Assembly: GCF_000835495.1 (NCBI RefSeq)
Contig: NW_015622542.1
Location: 890,485 to 954,484 of the forward strand
Direction of reading: 5' to 3'
Origin: Cladophialophora immunda
Taxonomy: Eukaryota; Ascomycota; Eurotiomycetes; Chaetothyriales; Herpotrichiellaceae
Length of the DNA stretch: 64,000 nt
The notes under the pieces were generated by a model. The model worked only from the letters and a program-made list of their open reading frames with translations, did not search any database and had not been told where the DNA came from. A program made the position numbers and the translations under genes. Positions 1 to 12,312 of the stretch are shown piece by piece. Position 1 is the stretch's first letter. Every line of letters begins with the position of its first letter.

Positions 1-1035
1 CACCTACCGCCGCCTCCCATCCATCGTGACTTGAACCGGTCACTCGATGTGGTGGAAACGGCGCCGGCAAAACCAAAGCCAGGTCTACCCCCAAGGCTGC
101 CTTCCCGACAGAACACGGGGAGCACACCCACTCCGCCGCCCGTCGTGAATTCACCTCTTCCGACCACCGCTCCGCCGGCCTACGATGCTGTCCCTGCACC
201 TGCCCCTAGTGCACAAGGAAGCGCGAGTTACGGAATCAATCAAGCTGCCGTCAACAGGTTGGGAAATGCAGGTATTTCAGTGCCAGCTCTAGGTATTGGG
301 TCTGATCAGAATTCAAATCCCTGGCACAACGAGCCAAGCCAAGCAAACGTCCCAAAGAGCCCACCTGTAGCCTCTCCACCACCCGTAAACCAGCTATCAG
401 AACTTCAAGCCCGCTTCGCCCGAATGAATTCGAACTCCAGCGCCGGACAGCAGTCAAACACCACACCTCCATTCGTCACGCCCGCTCAATCTCCCCCACC
501 TGTCACCGCCAATGCACCGCCCGTCCAACAATCTCACGCACTACAGCCGCAGCCGCAACCGCAAAGCCAGGCACAAGGGACGACTTGGGCCGAGAAGCAA
601 GCGGCCATGCGTACAGCGCAAAATGCGTACAAGGATCCAGCATCCGTTTCTGCTGCGGACGCCGGATCCGCTGTGCGCACGGCCAACACCTTCCGAGAGC
701 GGCATCAAGACAGCATCAGTGCAGCAGGCCTCAAAGCAAACCAGTGGAACAAGAAATATAACGTGACAGGGCGCCTCAACTCTTTTCTCGAGAAGCACAG
801 TTCATCGTCACCGACCCCGGAGGATGCCCAATCGCCTAATGGTACCAATGCAGGCGGAAATGCTCCCCTGCAGGCCTCTCCGCCGAACCAGACTGCAGAG
901 ATGGCCGCGTCGATATCGCGCAAGCCCCCGCCGCCTCCCCCGCCGAAGAAGCCGGCAAATATGCATGGTAGCGTTGGATCGATGGGAGTGGCTCCGCCGC
1001 CGGTGCCACTGGGGACGAAGCCGAGTTACTCATGA
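1..1035 (+). CDS. Proline-rich protein, C-terminal part (5' end off window)
   Basis: The reading frame is already open at base 1 (HLPPPP...) and runs to a stop at 1033-1035, so this is the 3' part of a gene entering from the left. The first in-frame start-like codon is a TTG at 31, which a fungus would not use. The visible 344 residues are low in hydrophobics and rich in Pro, Ser, Gln and Asn, with repeated SH3-ligand-like PxxP stretches and a poly-proline run before KKP near the end. The best-ordered part lies between them: a segment with TWAEKQAAMRTAQNAYKDP followed by RERH and a KANQWNKKYNVTGR helix-like stretch. Such proteins often bind SH3 proteins of the cortical actin machinery (an Aim3-like role is one possibility), but I do not recognise the family with certainty. 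No intron is visible in this part. Confidence 0.7.
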   Translation, partial: HLPPPPIHRDLNRSLDVVETAPAKPKPGLPPRLPSRQNTGSTPTPPPVVNSPLPTTAPPAYDAVPAPAPSAQGSASYGINQAAVNRLGNAGISVPALGIGSDQNSNPWHNEPSQANVPKSPPVASPPPVNQLSELQARFARMNSNSSAGQQSNTTPPFVTPAQSPPPVTANAPPVQQSHALQPQPQPQSQAQGTTWAEKQAAMRTAQNAYKDPASVSAADAGSAVRTANTFRERHQDSISAAGLKANQWNKKYNVTGRLNSFLEKHSSSSPTPEDAQSPNGTNAGGNAPLQASPPNQTAEMAASISRKPPPPPPPKKPANMHGSVGSMGVAPPPVPLGTKPSYS

Positions 1036-4000
1036 TTTGGGGAATGAGGTGAGGTGCCCCCGGTGTTATGAGTTCCAGCGTGTAGATTTCGTAGCACAGA
1101 TAAGGGGCGATCACATATTTACGTAGCAGATTAATAATGGATCTTCCAGAATAAACTAGATGTATGGATTGGACTTTAATACATACAGGAGTGAGTCCGT
1201 GGCCGCGGTTGGCATTGGTTGGTTACTGTCAGATCTATACTACGGATACAAGAATGGGAGCAAGTAGGGAGGACGGCCAGCCATGTGGGCGGCGCCCATG
1301 GATCAAGCTATCTAGCCATCCAGCCAGCCAGCCAGTGGGTGCAAACCGGTCCAGGGCGAGAATGAATTTCGCCTTCTCTTTTGCCATCTCCTCCTCTTTG
1401 CTTCCTCGTGGTACTCGTGCAATGACCTGCTTTTGTCGCGGTGCCTTTTGATCGCCCGTGCCGAGGAGTCGTTCTACTATCCATCCATCCACCCACCCAC
1501 CTTAGGTACCTTCCCAGTGTTCAAAGAAGCCTTGTTAAGGTTCAAATAGATGTATTTACCTGTGAGATTAGCTCGTGCCTCACACCTCGCGCCTCATGGC
1601 TGTACCGGCAGCAGGTATGTCCGACGGGAATTGGCCTGTTCTTGAAAGTACCAGCCATGAATCCCGAAGCGATGGATTTCCCGGTCGCTGGGCTGCTGCT
1701 GTACACCTTATTCCCCCTTGATGTTTCTTCCATTCTTTTCATTGGTGGTCGGGGAATGGACGGTCAGGGAGAAGAGAGAAAGGGGGTGCCGAATTCAGGG
1801 AGATAGGTAGCTTGCGTGTTCGCTGCGGTCACTTGGGAAAGTCGGACGCGAGACACGACGAAAGACCACCTACATATAATTAGTTGTGTTAGGGCGTGTC
1901 GTGATGGTTACCAGGCCCTGCTTGGGACGAAGTGTAGACATATGGCCGCTTAGATGTAAATTAGGATCTGCCCATCGTGTCTGTATGATCGGCTCCAACG
2001 GAGACGAGTTTATATATCTCTCTGGAGCGGGGGACGTCGAAGCAAAAGGAGTCATCCCATCGTTGAGAAATGTCAACTTCCAGCTGCAACTGATTGTTCG
2101 GCTTGCTCCCACACGTGAGGCTCAGAGCCCGTGCTTGTCAATTGTCGGTGATCAAGGGAGGACTTGACCTCGAGTTCGTTCGTACAAATGACTTCGTGTT
2201 GGATAGAGAATAAGAGCAACGGAGGTACTCCGTCCAACCGAGTCCAAATTGGACTCTGCCCAGAAGCATGTACAGAGTACTCCGTAGCGTTGTTGATATC
2301 ACTCACTCCAGGCCGTACTTCTGACTCGTTGGGGTCTTCCCTGCTCGTCCTGCTTTGTATCATGACAGATACCTGTAACGCTGAGCGAGGGTGTTCTCAA
2401 TCCGAGGCGCTGGCAGCCAGAAGGGGCCAGACGTGGGTTGAGGTTGGTGTAAGGGGGGCTGGGAGCGGGTCAAGAGAGATGCTGTTACTCACAGCGGAGC
2501 ATAAGAATAGTATTTCCCCAGTGACGCAACGGCAATTAGCCGGAATCTTGAATGCAGCATTAAGGTAAACCGTACCGTTTGATAGTCGTTTTGATACTGC
2601 ATCGGCCTAGATCCACACACATGGCTAGACCTGTGGAAATTTGTGATGCCTCGTAATTCTGCAGGAGACATCATGGTGGCCAGCAATGGACGAGAGTTGT
2701 CCGAGGTCAACGTCCGAAATCGCGAGGATGTGGAGAGAGTTTCGCACGCACCCACGGAGTTGGCCAGCCGCATGGACTGGACAAGCCTCCTCAATAAGCC
2801 GCCACCATCGACTGAATGACCTGGAGTCAACGCCCGTGTGCGGAAGATGACCAGCGACCCAAATAAACCCATGCGGCTGAGGCTGCTCCTACAGTAGTAA
2901 ATGGGATTTCTGCACGGGAAGGCGCAGATGCAGGCGCCTCGAACCGCAGCTTGCACATAAGTGGCATGCCGACGCCGTACGACGTGACCTCCTACAGGGA
3001 CCGAAAAAAGCCACGGGGCCAATGGTTATAGCCGTTGGGTGAAGTTCTGGGTAGCACACCTTGGGACGAATTTCTGATGCCATCCCATTACTCCAAGGCT
3101 GAGGCTGGAGTGGTTGCCGTGTGCCCTGATAGGCAACTCCGCTGCATGCAGCCCTTCCTGCCACGCAATATTCTTTCAACGGCTGAACTGAAAACGGAGA
3201 GTGTCGGAGTGGGGGCTTCTGCTCGTGGACAAGGCGTTTTAATTGTTATTGGGCGTTGCCCTGCCACTCTTTTTGACCTCCAGTTGCTTTCACGTGGATT
3301 CGAGTTCTGAATAAATGCCCAATGAATCTACAGGGAAGACAGCAAGCTTGGGTGTCGCCGTCTCAGAGCGCTGATCGTCTCGTAAAAGTTTCGTATCCAG
3401 AAGCAGCTGGAAAAATCAAGGACATGGAGGCGGCTAGGACGTCATGGTTTCGGCCAAAGCCAGACCAGGGAATGAGGGGGCGCACCCAACCGCACAGCAG
3501 AACGGCCAGAACGAGTTGTCTTCCTGAGTCAAGACGGCTGCATTGGGTTAACGTGGGATTCAAAGAACAGACAGGTGTTGGTGGTTGTTGCAGCTTGTCT
3601 CAGCCGGCACTCCCTGGCCATGTCGGAGGTCGGCAAGTCGCAGTCTACAAGTTCCGTGTCATGTGACCTCGCGCCAATCATGGGCCTCACATGTGTTTTC
3701 GGGTGGGGCTTCGGACATCTAGATTTGACGCCATCTGCAGCTTTTAATAGACACTGTATCGCGGCATTGCAATGGTTCGCCAGAAGGCTGGCCATGGCAC
3801 CGTGCAGATAGGTAGGTATGCCAGTTGCAGCTCCCAGTTTTAGAGGGCGACCGTCCAAGTGCAGGGTCGTGGTCCGACTTATCAAGCCCCGTGGATAGCA
3901 CCCTGGAGACGGAGGAAGCGCGCACGGAGTTCCTGCTCAGGAGATATGGCCATGGAGATGCATCACTACTATGAAACTCTCAGCACCACAGTATCACAGA

Positions 4001-5279
4001 GATTGACGTACCCGAAATGACCTCCAAGAAAAGGGACGTCTGTGGCTGTCGGGGCCAGGGCTAGTTTATAATAGATGGAGGCTGCAGTCAGAGTACCAGG
4101 ACTGGTAGCAGAATACTCGGTTCCCACGGTACAGCCCAGGCTGAGTCGGCAGTCGGGGCTTGGGGCTGAATGTTCGGTCACTGGCATGAGTCGATAGGCG
4201 AGACTGTGGTCTTGGAAGGGAGGAAGAATGAGGTCAAGGGGAGCAAAATAAGATGGCGTTCGGATGTCCGTTGGCCTGAGAAGGAATAGTGAAGCGTGCA
4301 AGCTGAGGGAGCCAACTGGGAAGCTAATCTGCACGCCTTGGCCAAATGGGTGCTGGATGGGATGCGGTTAGAGCCCCTAAAACTCACAAAGGGATTAGCG
4401 CACGTGGTCTAATCGCCGGAGAGCCAATCCTCCTCTCCTTCGTTCCCGCGCCAAGGACTAAGGGGTTGTTAGGCTGCGGAGCGTTTATCCTGGTGGGCGT
4501 CAAGAGGGGAGAGAAGGGGCCCGCCGGGCGGGCATGGCACTGGCGGTTCTGGTTAAGCCCCAGCTTGGCCGACAGCGCCTAGAGCCCCAGGGAGTGCCGC
4601 TAGCCCTAGTACCTGCGTGAGGGCGGGCGTCCATGGACCCCCCCATTAGCCCTTTTCATCCACTCCCTGCCTGGGCCGCCCTGCTTTGGCCTCGTTAAAA
4701 GAAATCCCAGGCCATCCTTCGCTTTTCCGCCTGGCCCTGGTGCTGGCGAGCTGCCATCTTTTTTCTTGTGCGAGACCCGATAACTGCGCCTCGCTGATCC
4801 CGGACTTTTCGTATTCATCATTCCCATCCTCGTCACCGGCCAGCTCCTGGCAATTATAATCCTCACGAGCTACTGGCCGCTGCTACGGATTCCTCTCGTC
4901 TCTCTCTGTGCTGACGCTGAGCCTGCGACGAGCCTGAAAATACACTTTTCGCCAATTCTCCCCTTGCCTGGCTCGCTCCTCCACCACCACTCCCCAGCCC
5001 GGCTTCCAGACCGCAGATTGGGCCTGACAGTCTGCTGACCCGCGACAATCCTGGGCGCTGTCCTGCCCCCTTTGCCCCCGATCCTCTCTCCCTTTACATG
5101 TCGTACTCCTACCCTCTCGCGGGGTCGATATCACTCTGGATCTTGCAACAGTCTTCCGTCTCTTCCTCACGGGGCCTCGTGTAGCCCGTCGAGACTTGCC
5201 AGCACTCTCGTCGCCCTCACCTTCGTTTACCCCGTCGCTCTCTCAATCGTTCACCCCGACCTTTTCTCCGTCCTTCAGC
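1036..5279. other. Long gene-free stretch
   Basis: I see no convincing gene in these 4.2 kb. Open frames are short, start mostly at non-ATG codons, and have no recognisable protein character. Short CCAG/CCAT tetranucleotide runs occur near 1316-1335 and 1479-1500. The last few hundred bases before 5280 are C/T-rich, as in a fungal 5' leader, and are probably promoter and 5'UTR of the next gene. Confidence 0.5.
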
Positions 5280-6437
5280 ATGCCTTTCTCAGAAAGCCCA
5301 ACTCCTCAGAACGCCGGCTTCACAGGCGCCGGCACGCAAGACATCAACACTTCCTCTCTTGCCAGCGTTGCCTCGTCTCTAGCGAGCGAGTTCTCGCAGA
5401 CCACCAACACTCATTTCACACGCACCAGCAGCGGTGCATCTCAGACAGGGGCGGCCAGCTCAGACAGCTCGAGCGCCAGCAACTCTGCTCCCGCAAGCGC
5501 CTCCCAGACAGCTTCCACGACCTTTGCTACATCCGTCACCGGCTCCGGCGGAGCTTCACAGTCCCCGAACTCCAGCGTGGGCAGCTATGCTACCTCCGCA
5601 ACCAATGCCGCAAGCAGCACCACAGGCGGCGCGGTGACCGTCTCGGAAAAATCCTCATGCAACAGTCTTTCATGTTCGTCTGCTCTCAAAGCAGCCGTCG
5701 CTGTTCCCATTGTCGTTGCGGCAATTGCGGGTATTCTTCTGTTTTTCTTTTGTGCGAGGAGGAGGAAGAGACGCGGTGGTGCTGTCATGTCGGAGAAGGC
5801 ACCTAAAAAGAAGGGCAAGAAATGGACACGACACCTACGAGCCTTTTCCTTTGACGCCGAACTGCTCATGGGCGGGCGATTCTCCAGTTCCAATAGCATC
5901 CGCAGCCGAGACCCCAGCGTTCGAAGTGGCCCGGGTACGCTGTCTCGTGGAAGCGCCCACAGCGGGGAGCCCAGTTTGCACAGCATTGAAGAAGTGGCTC
6001 CTCCCTACCGAGATGCTGTGACCCATGTGACACCACCAAGTCCAGCTCGCTCCATCCCTCACGTCACCACGATCGCGGCCGATCCTATTCCTCGGCCGTC
6101 CTCGACAGCCACAGCACCACCTCCATACCGATCCATCGTTGGTGGCACAGGTGCAGAACCGTCTTCTCCTGCCACGGTTCGAAACCCGTTTGCAGACTCG
6201 GCCCCAGTTAGTCCTATTGAAGGCTCACCGTTCAATGACCCTCCTGAAGGCGAGGAAGCGTCTGGTGCGCTGCGACCTACCTTGAGCCGTGGTTCATCCA
6301 TGTATCGCAGCGTGATGACAGACGATGACGCTACCCCCACCGCGTCAGAAGCTGGAAGCATACGGCAAGCCATGGTGGGCAGACGGGTGTCAGTGAGGAA
6401 TGGCGAGGGAACCAGTGGCAGCGGTGGCAGTAGCTAA
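5280..6437 (+). CDS. Serine/threonine-rich single-span membrane protein
   Basis: The ATG at 5280 opens a 385-residue protein. Residues 1-135 are almost entirely Ser, Thr, Ala and Gly, as in O-mannosylated cell-wall ectodomains. A single hydrophobic segment follows at about residues 138-158, closed by the basic stop-transfer run RRRKRR. The remaining 225 residues are cytoplasmic-type: Ser/Pro-rich with a PPPY motif that could bind a Rsp5-type ubiquitin ligase, and RNPFAD/SPFNDPP repeats. The layout resembles fungal Mid2/Wsc-like surface sensors, but there is no WSC domain and no signal peptide at this start. The same frame stays open upstream of 5280 without an ATG, so an upstream exon carrying a signal peptide is possible. 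Function is inferred from layout only. Confidence 0.75.
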   Translation: MPFSESPTPQNAGFTGAGTQDINTSSLASVASSLASEFSQTTNTHFTRTSSGASQTGAASSDSSSASNSAPASASQTASTTFATSVTGSGGASQSPNSSVGSYATSATNAASSTTGGAVTVSEKSSCNSLSCSSALKAAVAVPIVVAAIAGILLFFFCARRRKRRGGAVMSEKAPKKKGKKWTRHLRAFSFDAELLMGGRFSSSNSIRSRDPSVRSGPGTLSRGSAHSGEPSLHSIEEVAPPYRDAVTHVTPPSPARSIPHVTTIAADPIPRPSSTATAPPPYRSIVGGTGAEPSSPATVRNPFADSAPVSPIEGSPFNDPPEGEEASGALRPTLSRGSSMYRSVMTDDDATPTASEAGSIRQAMVGRRVSVRNGEGTSGSGGSS

Positions 6438-8070
6438 TAATGTGTGATTTTCTTATGTTCTTTAATTCATGGCGTGGCGTTTGGGGACTGGTGACACCGA
6501 AAACTGCTGGACGGCTCTAGAATCACCTAGAGCCTTTGTTTTGGTGGGATGTTGACGCAGAATGTTTTGAGATGTCCGACATATACTGTACATGAGCGAA
6601 GCCAATGCCGAGAAGCAAAAATTCACTTAGATTGACGGAAAATCTGACACGTCCAACATGGTCTGGGAACTCGTGTGATCACGAAGAGGTCTGGGGGGTT
6701 TATATCATGCTAAACATTCACTGCGCCTTGTTTTCTTTTGTCCTCTCTTTCGCTTCTTCTCCATGCCACCGTCGCACAATGCAGGAACGGACGATTCGCC
6801 GAACGTGGTGTTCTTGTATTCCCTGCTGCTACCAAACATTTTGAGCTCTCCAAAGCCCGGCCACAGGGGCGCCGGCCTGATTCTTTGGTGTACAGGTGCA
6901 ACAACACAGCCAGCCGAGCAGCAATTCGAGCTGCATACTGTAGCAGCCATCATGTTGTTCAAGTGGTTAGTGTGACCAGCTCTGCTTTCATCCTTTTCTC
7001 ACGACAGACAATAGAGCATTCCGCAACAACCTGCCCATTGATCGACGCCCCGCAGGACAGAGAAGATCAAGCTCGAGATCGACTGGCGCTCATGTCTTCT
7101 GGTTTCTACCGTCCCTGTGTCCGAGTCTTTTGCCTAATCTGCAACCGATATGGCGAGCTCTGGGTTGGAGTAACACTGAGTGGGTGAGAGCTGCAGGTCG
7201 ATTGAGTGAATGAGACCACCAGAGCCTTTTCGCGGTCTCGGGAGGTTCGGTCTCAGGTCGAGAGTCGGTCGAGAGGACAGCAACGGCTAGCACTTTACGA
7301 GAGTCAGACAAGGCTATCGTGCTCAACGCGAGCGAGCCAGTGAGAGAGAGCCAGTCAGTGAGAGGCTTGATCGGAATCTTTGCATCGAGTCGAAGCTTCC
7401 CTTGGCTTCATGCATCTCGCCACGAAAGAAGAAAAAAAGAACAAGCAAGGAAACACGTTTTGCAATTGATGCAACGTTGAGCTGCACACTTCGTCTCAGC
7501 GATCGTCTTCTGCAAGGTCGACTTTCACCCTCTCCGTCCACACAAATTCCGCTTCCGCCACCTCAGTCTGAAGCTGTTATCGTGGCCAATCCCCCCGGCC
7601 GTGGGGTGCCGGTCATCCCCCCATGCTCCTCTGTGTGCGAGGAATATCCGGAGACGGAGAGAGCCACCCAGATCGCCGCAGTTTTAAGCAATCTACCCGC
7701 CTCGTATTTAGCCGGGCAGGTCCTTATTGGCGATTATGGATCTTCGGTGGACACTCTGGAACGACTCGAGAATTTCACTTCATCCACATGTCCGTGGGAA
7801 ATATGGAGAAGAGGGCGACTTTGACGTCGTTTGAGGCCCTTTGCAGTGGAGTGCTGGAGTTACATGAGGATGTCGCTGCTCAACGTGATCTCAACGCGGT
7901 GGCCATGTGGATTCTGGCCACATGAAAGGTGAGGAAATGTATAAGGGGGCTTCTATCCTGCCTGCTCCGCATGCGCCCTCGTCTTGCCCTTGTCGTTCGC
8001 CCGGCACAAAAGTTGAGATACAAGACCTCGCCGTGAACTCTCATCATTCTCACCGCCGGTGGCCTCCAAA
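6438..8070. other. Intergenic, 3' flank and permease promoter
   Basis: Between two genes on the same strand. I find no open frame with protein character. A pyrimidine-rich tract around 8030-8060 just before the permease ATG fits a 5' leader. Confidence 0.5.
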
Positions 8071-9849
8071 ATGGCTGCTCACGAGGTCCCTCAGGACTAC
8101 ATCCACGACTCTGACCAGAGTTCTTCGATCGGTGTCAAGGTCGACGCTACAGAATTTCAAGAAGACATTGGAAATGCCAGGACCTTGAGACGGGAGCCAC
8201 CTCCGTACGTGAAGTCGCTCAGTCCAGAGGAGCGAAACATCGCAGAGCGGGCCCTGGTTCGAAAGATTGACTTACGACTGATTCCTATGATTGTGATCAT
8301 GTTCGTCCATCAACTCACCCTATTGTTAAGAGTGCTCGCAAGACTGACAGACATTCAGGTATATTCTCAACTACCTCGATCGCAACAACATTGCTGCAGC
8401 TAGACTGGCTGGTCTCGAGGATGAGTTGAACCTTCATGGCACTCAATACCAGACAGCTGGTAAGTCTCGCCGCCCAAGACGAATTCCCACTTACTGACAA
8501 TCTTATTCTTTTAGTTAGTATTCTGTTCGTCGGCTATCTCCTTATGCAAATTCCGTCCAACTTGTTCCTCAACAAAATCGGTAAACCACGTCTCTATCTG
8601 CCCACAGCCATGATTATCTGGGGTACTATTTCCGCCGCCACAGCTGCAGTCCAATCCTTTGGAGGTCTAATTGCCGTTCGATTCTTTCTTGGTTTCGTCG
8701 AGGCGTGCTACTTTCCTGGCTGTTTATACTTTCTCAGTGCGTGGTATACTAGAAAGGAGCTAGGTTTTAGGACCGCGATGTTATATTCAGGATCCCTTAT
8801 CTCTGGTGCCTTCTCTGGACTCATCGCAGCAGGGATCACGAAGAACATGGATGGCACCGCGGGCTTAAGAGCCTGGAGATGGCTGTTTATCATTGAAGGC
8901 TGCGTCACCATTGTGGTTGCATTCGTGGCAATCTTTATCCTGCCAAACTTTCCTCGAACAACGCCTTGGCTGAATGCACAAGAGAAGGAGCTGGCTGTGT
9001 GGCGTCTTGAGGAGGATATTGGGGAGGACGATTGGGTCGGTGTCGAAGAGCAGACCTTCTGGCATGGATTCAAGCTTGCGGTCAAAGATATCAAGATGTG
9101 GATCATGGTGAGTTATCCTGTGTGTCCCCCTGTGTCTGATCGGATCCTCTAACTCGGTTGTTCAGATGCTCATGCTCTTCTGCATTGTGGCGTCCGGCTC
9201 CGTGACAAACTTCTTCCCGACTGTTGTCCAGACGCTCGGATACGGCGACATCGCCTCCCTGCTGCTCACCGCACCACCCTACGTCCTCTGCGTCATCACG
9301 GCGTTTTTCAACGCCTGGCACGCCGACCGCACGGGCGAGCGCTTCTTCCACGTCACGTTGCCGCTCTATGTGGCCGTCGGGTCGTTCATCCTCGCCGCCG
9401 CAACGACCGCAACCGCTCCGCGCTATCTTGCCATGATGCTCATGGTCCCCGGCGTGTATACGGGCTACGTCGTGGCGCTGGGCTGGATCAGCAACACGAT
9501 GCCTCGACCGCCGGCCAAGCGCGCGGCCGCCCTCGCGGCGATCAATGCCGTCAGCAACACCTCGTCCATCTACGCGAGCTACATGTTCCCCAAGAGCGAC
9601 GGGCCGCGGTACGTGCTGGCCATGAGCGTCTGCTCCGCGACGGCCTTCATCGCCATCTGCGCCGCGACCGTGCTGAGGCTCATCCTGGCCCGGCTGAACC
9701 GCAAGCTGGACCGCGGCGAGTGGGTCGAGGGCGCCATCAATTCTCCCGCCGCCGCCAGGGATGGCAAAGCCGTGGGCAACAATGTGCTCGTCCAGGAAGG
9801 GGCGGTGCCGGCGGAGGCGGCCGCCAGAGGGTTCCGGTTCTTGTTGTAG
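8071..9849 (+). CDS. MFS permease, Dal5/anion:cation symporter type
   Basis: Exons 8071-8300, 8359-8459, 8515-9107 and 9166-9849 join in frame to 535 residues, the usual length for fungal Dal5/Tna1-type permeases. These import allantoate, nicotinate, pantothenate or related organic anions at the plasma membrane. A charged cytoplasmic N terminus (about 70 residues) is followed by the family signature around the first membrane segment, ILNYLDRNNIAAARLAG, then FVGYLLMQIPSNLFL and RFFLGFVEACYFPG. About twelve hydrophobic segments are visible. The ATG follows CCAAA and precedes MAAHEVPQ. All three introns (55-58 nt) have good GT and AG ends, and the protein is continuous across each joint. The substrate cannot be read from sequence. 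Confidence 0.93.
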
Positions 9850-11318
9850 GCCTTGTATGAACTCTCTCTGGTGCTGTCCTAGTGCCCGGTTCATGGACTG
9901 GGTTCGGAATCATGACCTATTGCGGATAGAATGACAGACGGCACGAGCCATCTAGACATAGACATAGTGGACTATCACAATGATCGACGAACGTTTCAAC
10001 TATGATCGCAATGACGATAGCGGTGACCCATGTCAAAGGTGCCAGGCCGGCCGTAGCAAGACGGTCTAACCACACAGAAAAGTCAACAACGTTCCATGCA
10101 CGCCCTGTCTCTCTGTACAGCGTTCTTATATATCGCCGCCATAGTGGGATAAGAGATGGCGGATTACCATAATATCCCTGCTTGGTATGGCAGCTTGATC
10201 TCAATAGCAGAGCTAGCTCTGATCTTGACCTTGACGTTGGCGTTGACTTTGGGTACAAGTGTGAATACGGCCACAGCCGCAGTTAGTGAGAAAGAGAGTG
10301 TTCGTGAGAGTCGCTGGCTTAGATATGCCGTGCAAGTTACTACTGTATACACGTACACAGTATCCATGTCCTCGGCCTCGTCTGTCGGGGCGGAGCGGGG
10401 AGCGGAAACAAGTCAAAAAGGGGAGCGCCCCGGAGCGGAGGATTATTCTTCCAGGTTTCCCGCTCTCTGTCTTCCCTCGCCGCCTCCATCAGCAACAGGC
10501 ATGAACGTCCGAGTGTAGATACTTGGTATGTACTTGGCCCATGCTCTCTTTCTTGTACGTACAAGTACGTGCGTGTGTTGCGAAGCCCACAAGAAGGACC
10601 GCTCGGAGAGCCCGAGTAGGATTCGCGAAAATCGCGACAAGGTCGTGAATCACTCTGAACGTCCTTTCTTTCTCCCGCGGACAGCTCCGTACTCCGTGCG
10701 TAGCGGCAGCGGAAGTCCTCGATGTAACATCGCGAACTTTGCTTCACACATGAGAACAGAGCGCAAGCCTTGTGCACTCACGCAATCGCTCTGGAAGGTT
10801 TCCTGAAACAGTGGTACTTCCGTGTCATCCATCTGTTTGTCTGATGTCGCCTACCTTCTGGTTCCCTAACGGTAGTCGCCGCGTCCCTATCTGGCCGCTT
10901 GCTTTGCGCCCTCTCGCCCATGTAACTGTCTCTCCCACAAAATAGCTCAGTGTGGCGTGACGTACCCGACTTGGGAACAAGACTGAGACATGTGTTCCAG
11001 GAGAGACCTTGGAGTGGGCACAGCAGTTCAAGACAGTGCGAGGCGTGACAGACTGCGATAAGATACGTGCACGACACTTCGAATACGTTTTCGGTGGTCG
11101 GAGTTCTCCTTCGATACCCCCTTGCAAGGACTTCTGTCAAGATCGTTACATCGGATGGAGGCAACCGGCGGAAGTCCAGTGGATTTAACGTCAGCCACCT
11201 AAGCTGTGGCATCTCGTGATTGTGTGATCGGCCATCTCTGGGTCGAGAGTGATCTCCGCTTGGTTGATTTCCACGACCGCGAAAAGACGTTTTGCCTTGG
11301 CGCCAAAAAGTAACAGTT
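9850..11318. other. Intergenic between convergent genes
   Basis: The permease and VPS28 converge here. Open frames on both strands are short or non-ATG. The longest minus-strand frame (10778-11344) runs into the end of VPS28 and has no recognisable domain. I see nothing I can name. Confidence 0.45.
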
Positions 11319-12047
11319 TCACTGTATGATCGACTTGAATCCATTATAGGCTTGCTCCATGTCGAACGCCAAATCCCTCGCCTGCTCCTCGCTTAACTCC
11401 TCGGATGTCTTCATCTGATTGAGCGTGATCAGCCATTGGATGATCTTACCGCGATGGTCAAAATCCTGGTCGGTGACCTTGTTTACCGATTGGATTACGT
11501 CTGACAGAAGTGGATGCAAAGCGCTTTTGGAGACCATGTTCAATCGTAAGGCATCAAGGAACGTGATGAAATTCTCGGTCGCGACCAAGATCAAGCTGCC
11601 CGAAAGATTGCCTTGCGGTGCTGCAGACCCAGGAGTAGCTTTTGCCACGGTGATGGTTTCCACACTGGATAGGCCGACTTTTAGACGTTCTTTGGCGCGG
11701 GGACACTCAATATCCCATTTCTGTGTGAATGTATCCAGGTCTCCAAACTCTCGTGCAACGTTCTCATCGTTCAATATCGATCGATACTGCTTCAGCAGTT
11801 TCGAACACATGTCCGAGTACTCCGTTTCTGGTAGCGCATCCTTTATGTATGCTTTTTCCAGTCCATCGAGGGTGCGGATGATGCTGTAGATCTCGGCGAG
11901 AGAGTCGATCAGATCACGTTCGGCGGAGGAGTCGGCGAGTTTGACCTCTTCGTCAAGGTTGATCCGGGCGGAGAGAATGTTTGTTGCTGGGTATGCATAG
12001 GGAGTGGGTGCATAAGCTAAATTTCGGCTCGGGGGATTGCTGTACAT
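11319..12047 (-). CDS. vps28: ESCRT-I subunit Vps28
   Basis: A single exon of 242 residues, the normal length for Vps28. After a short proline/tyrosine-rich lead, the N-terminal ESCRT-I core region begins with ARINLDEEVKLADSSAERDLIDSLAEIYSIIRTLD. This family region binds Vps23. The C-terminal four-helix domain (about residues 145-242) carries LDALRLNMVSKSALHPLLSDV and ends in ARDLAFDMEQAYNGF, the part that in yeast recruits ESCRT-II. ESCRT-I sorts ubiquitinated membrane cargo into endosomal vesicles. The gene is divergent from NOC2 across only 265 bp. No truncation or missing motif is seen. Confidence 0.95.
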   Translation of the reverse strand: MYSNPPSRNLAYAPTPYAYPATNILSARINLDEEVKLADSSAERDLIDSLAEIYSIIRTLDGLEKAYIKDALPETEYSDMCSKLLKQYRSILNDENVAREFGDLDTFTQKWDIECPRAKERLKVGLSSVETITVAKATPGSAAPQGNLSGSLILVATENFITFLDALRLNMVSKSALHPLLSDVIQSVNKVTDQDFDHRGKIIQWLITLNQMKTSEELSEEQARDLAFDMEQAYNGFKSIIQ

Positions 12048-12312
12048 CGTTGATGTCGCTCTAGTAGTAAAGTAACGACGCAGATAACATGAACACGGAT
12101 GAAGACGACAAGGCTGAGTTTAGGATGCGACTTGACATCAAAGAGGCTGTGAGGGGGGCTCGGGGGATTGGCGCGTGCGGGGAAACACCGGGAAAACTTC
12201 GGCTTGGCTTAATTTTTTCTCGACTTTGCAATTCCTCTGCCGATTTTGAAGGCCTCACCCTTGCGCCGGACTGCCTAAGCTTCTGCCCAACATTGTGCCT
12301 ATAGCCGACACC
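12048..12312. promoter_or_regulatory. Shared divergent promoter of VPS28 and NOC2
   Basis: Only 265 bp separate the two start codons, which point away from each other, so both promoters must lie here. I see no clear TATA element, which fits two housekeeping genes. Confidence 0.7.

Noticed and set aside
9103..9894. 263-codon minus-strand frame
   Set aside because: Antisense to the last exon of the Dal5-type permease; Gly/Arg/Asp/His-rich shadow composition.
10778..11344. 188-codon minus-strand frame after VPS28
   Set aside because: Overlaps the VPS28 stop, with no recognisable family; probably chance, though a small gene cannot be excluded.
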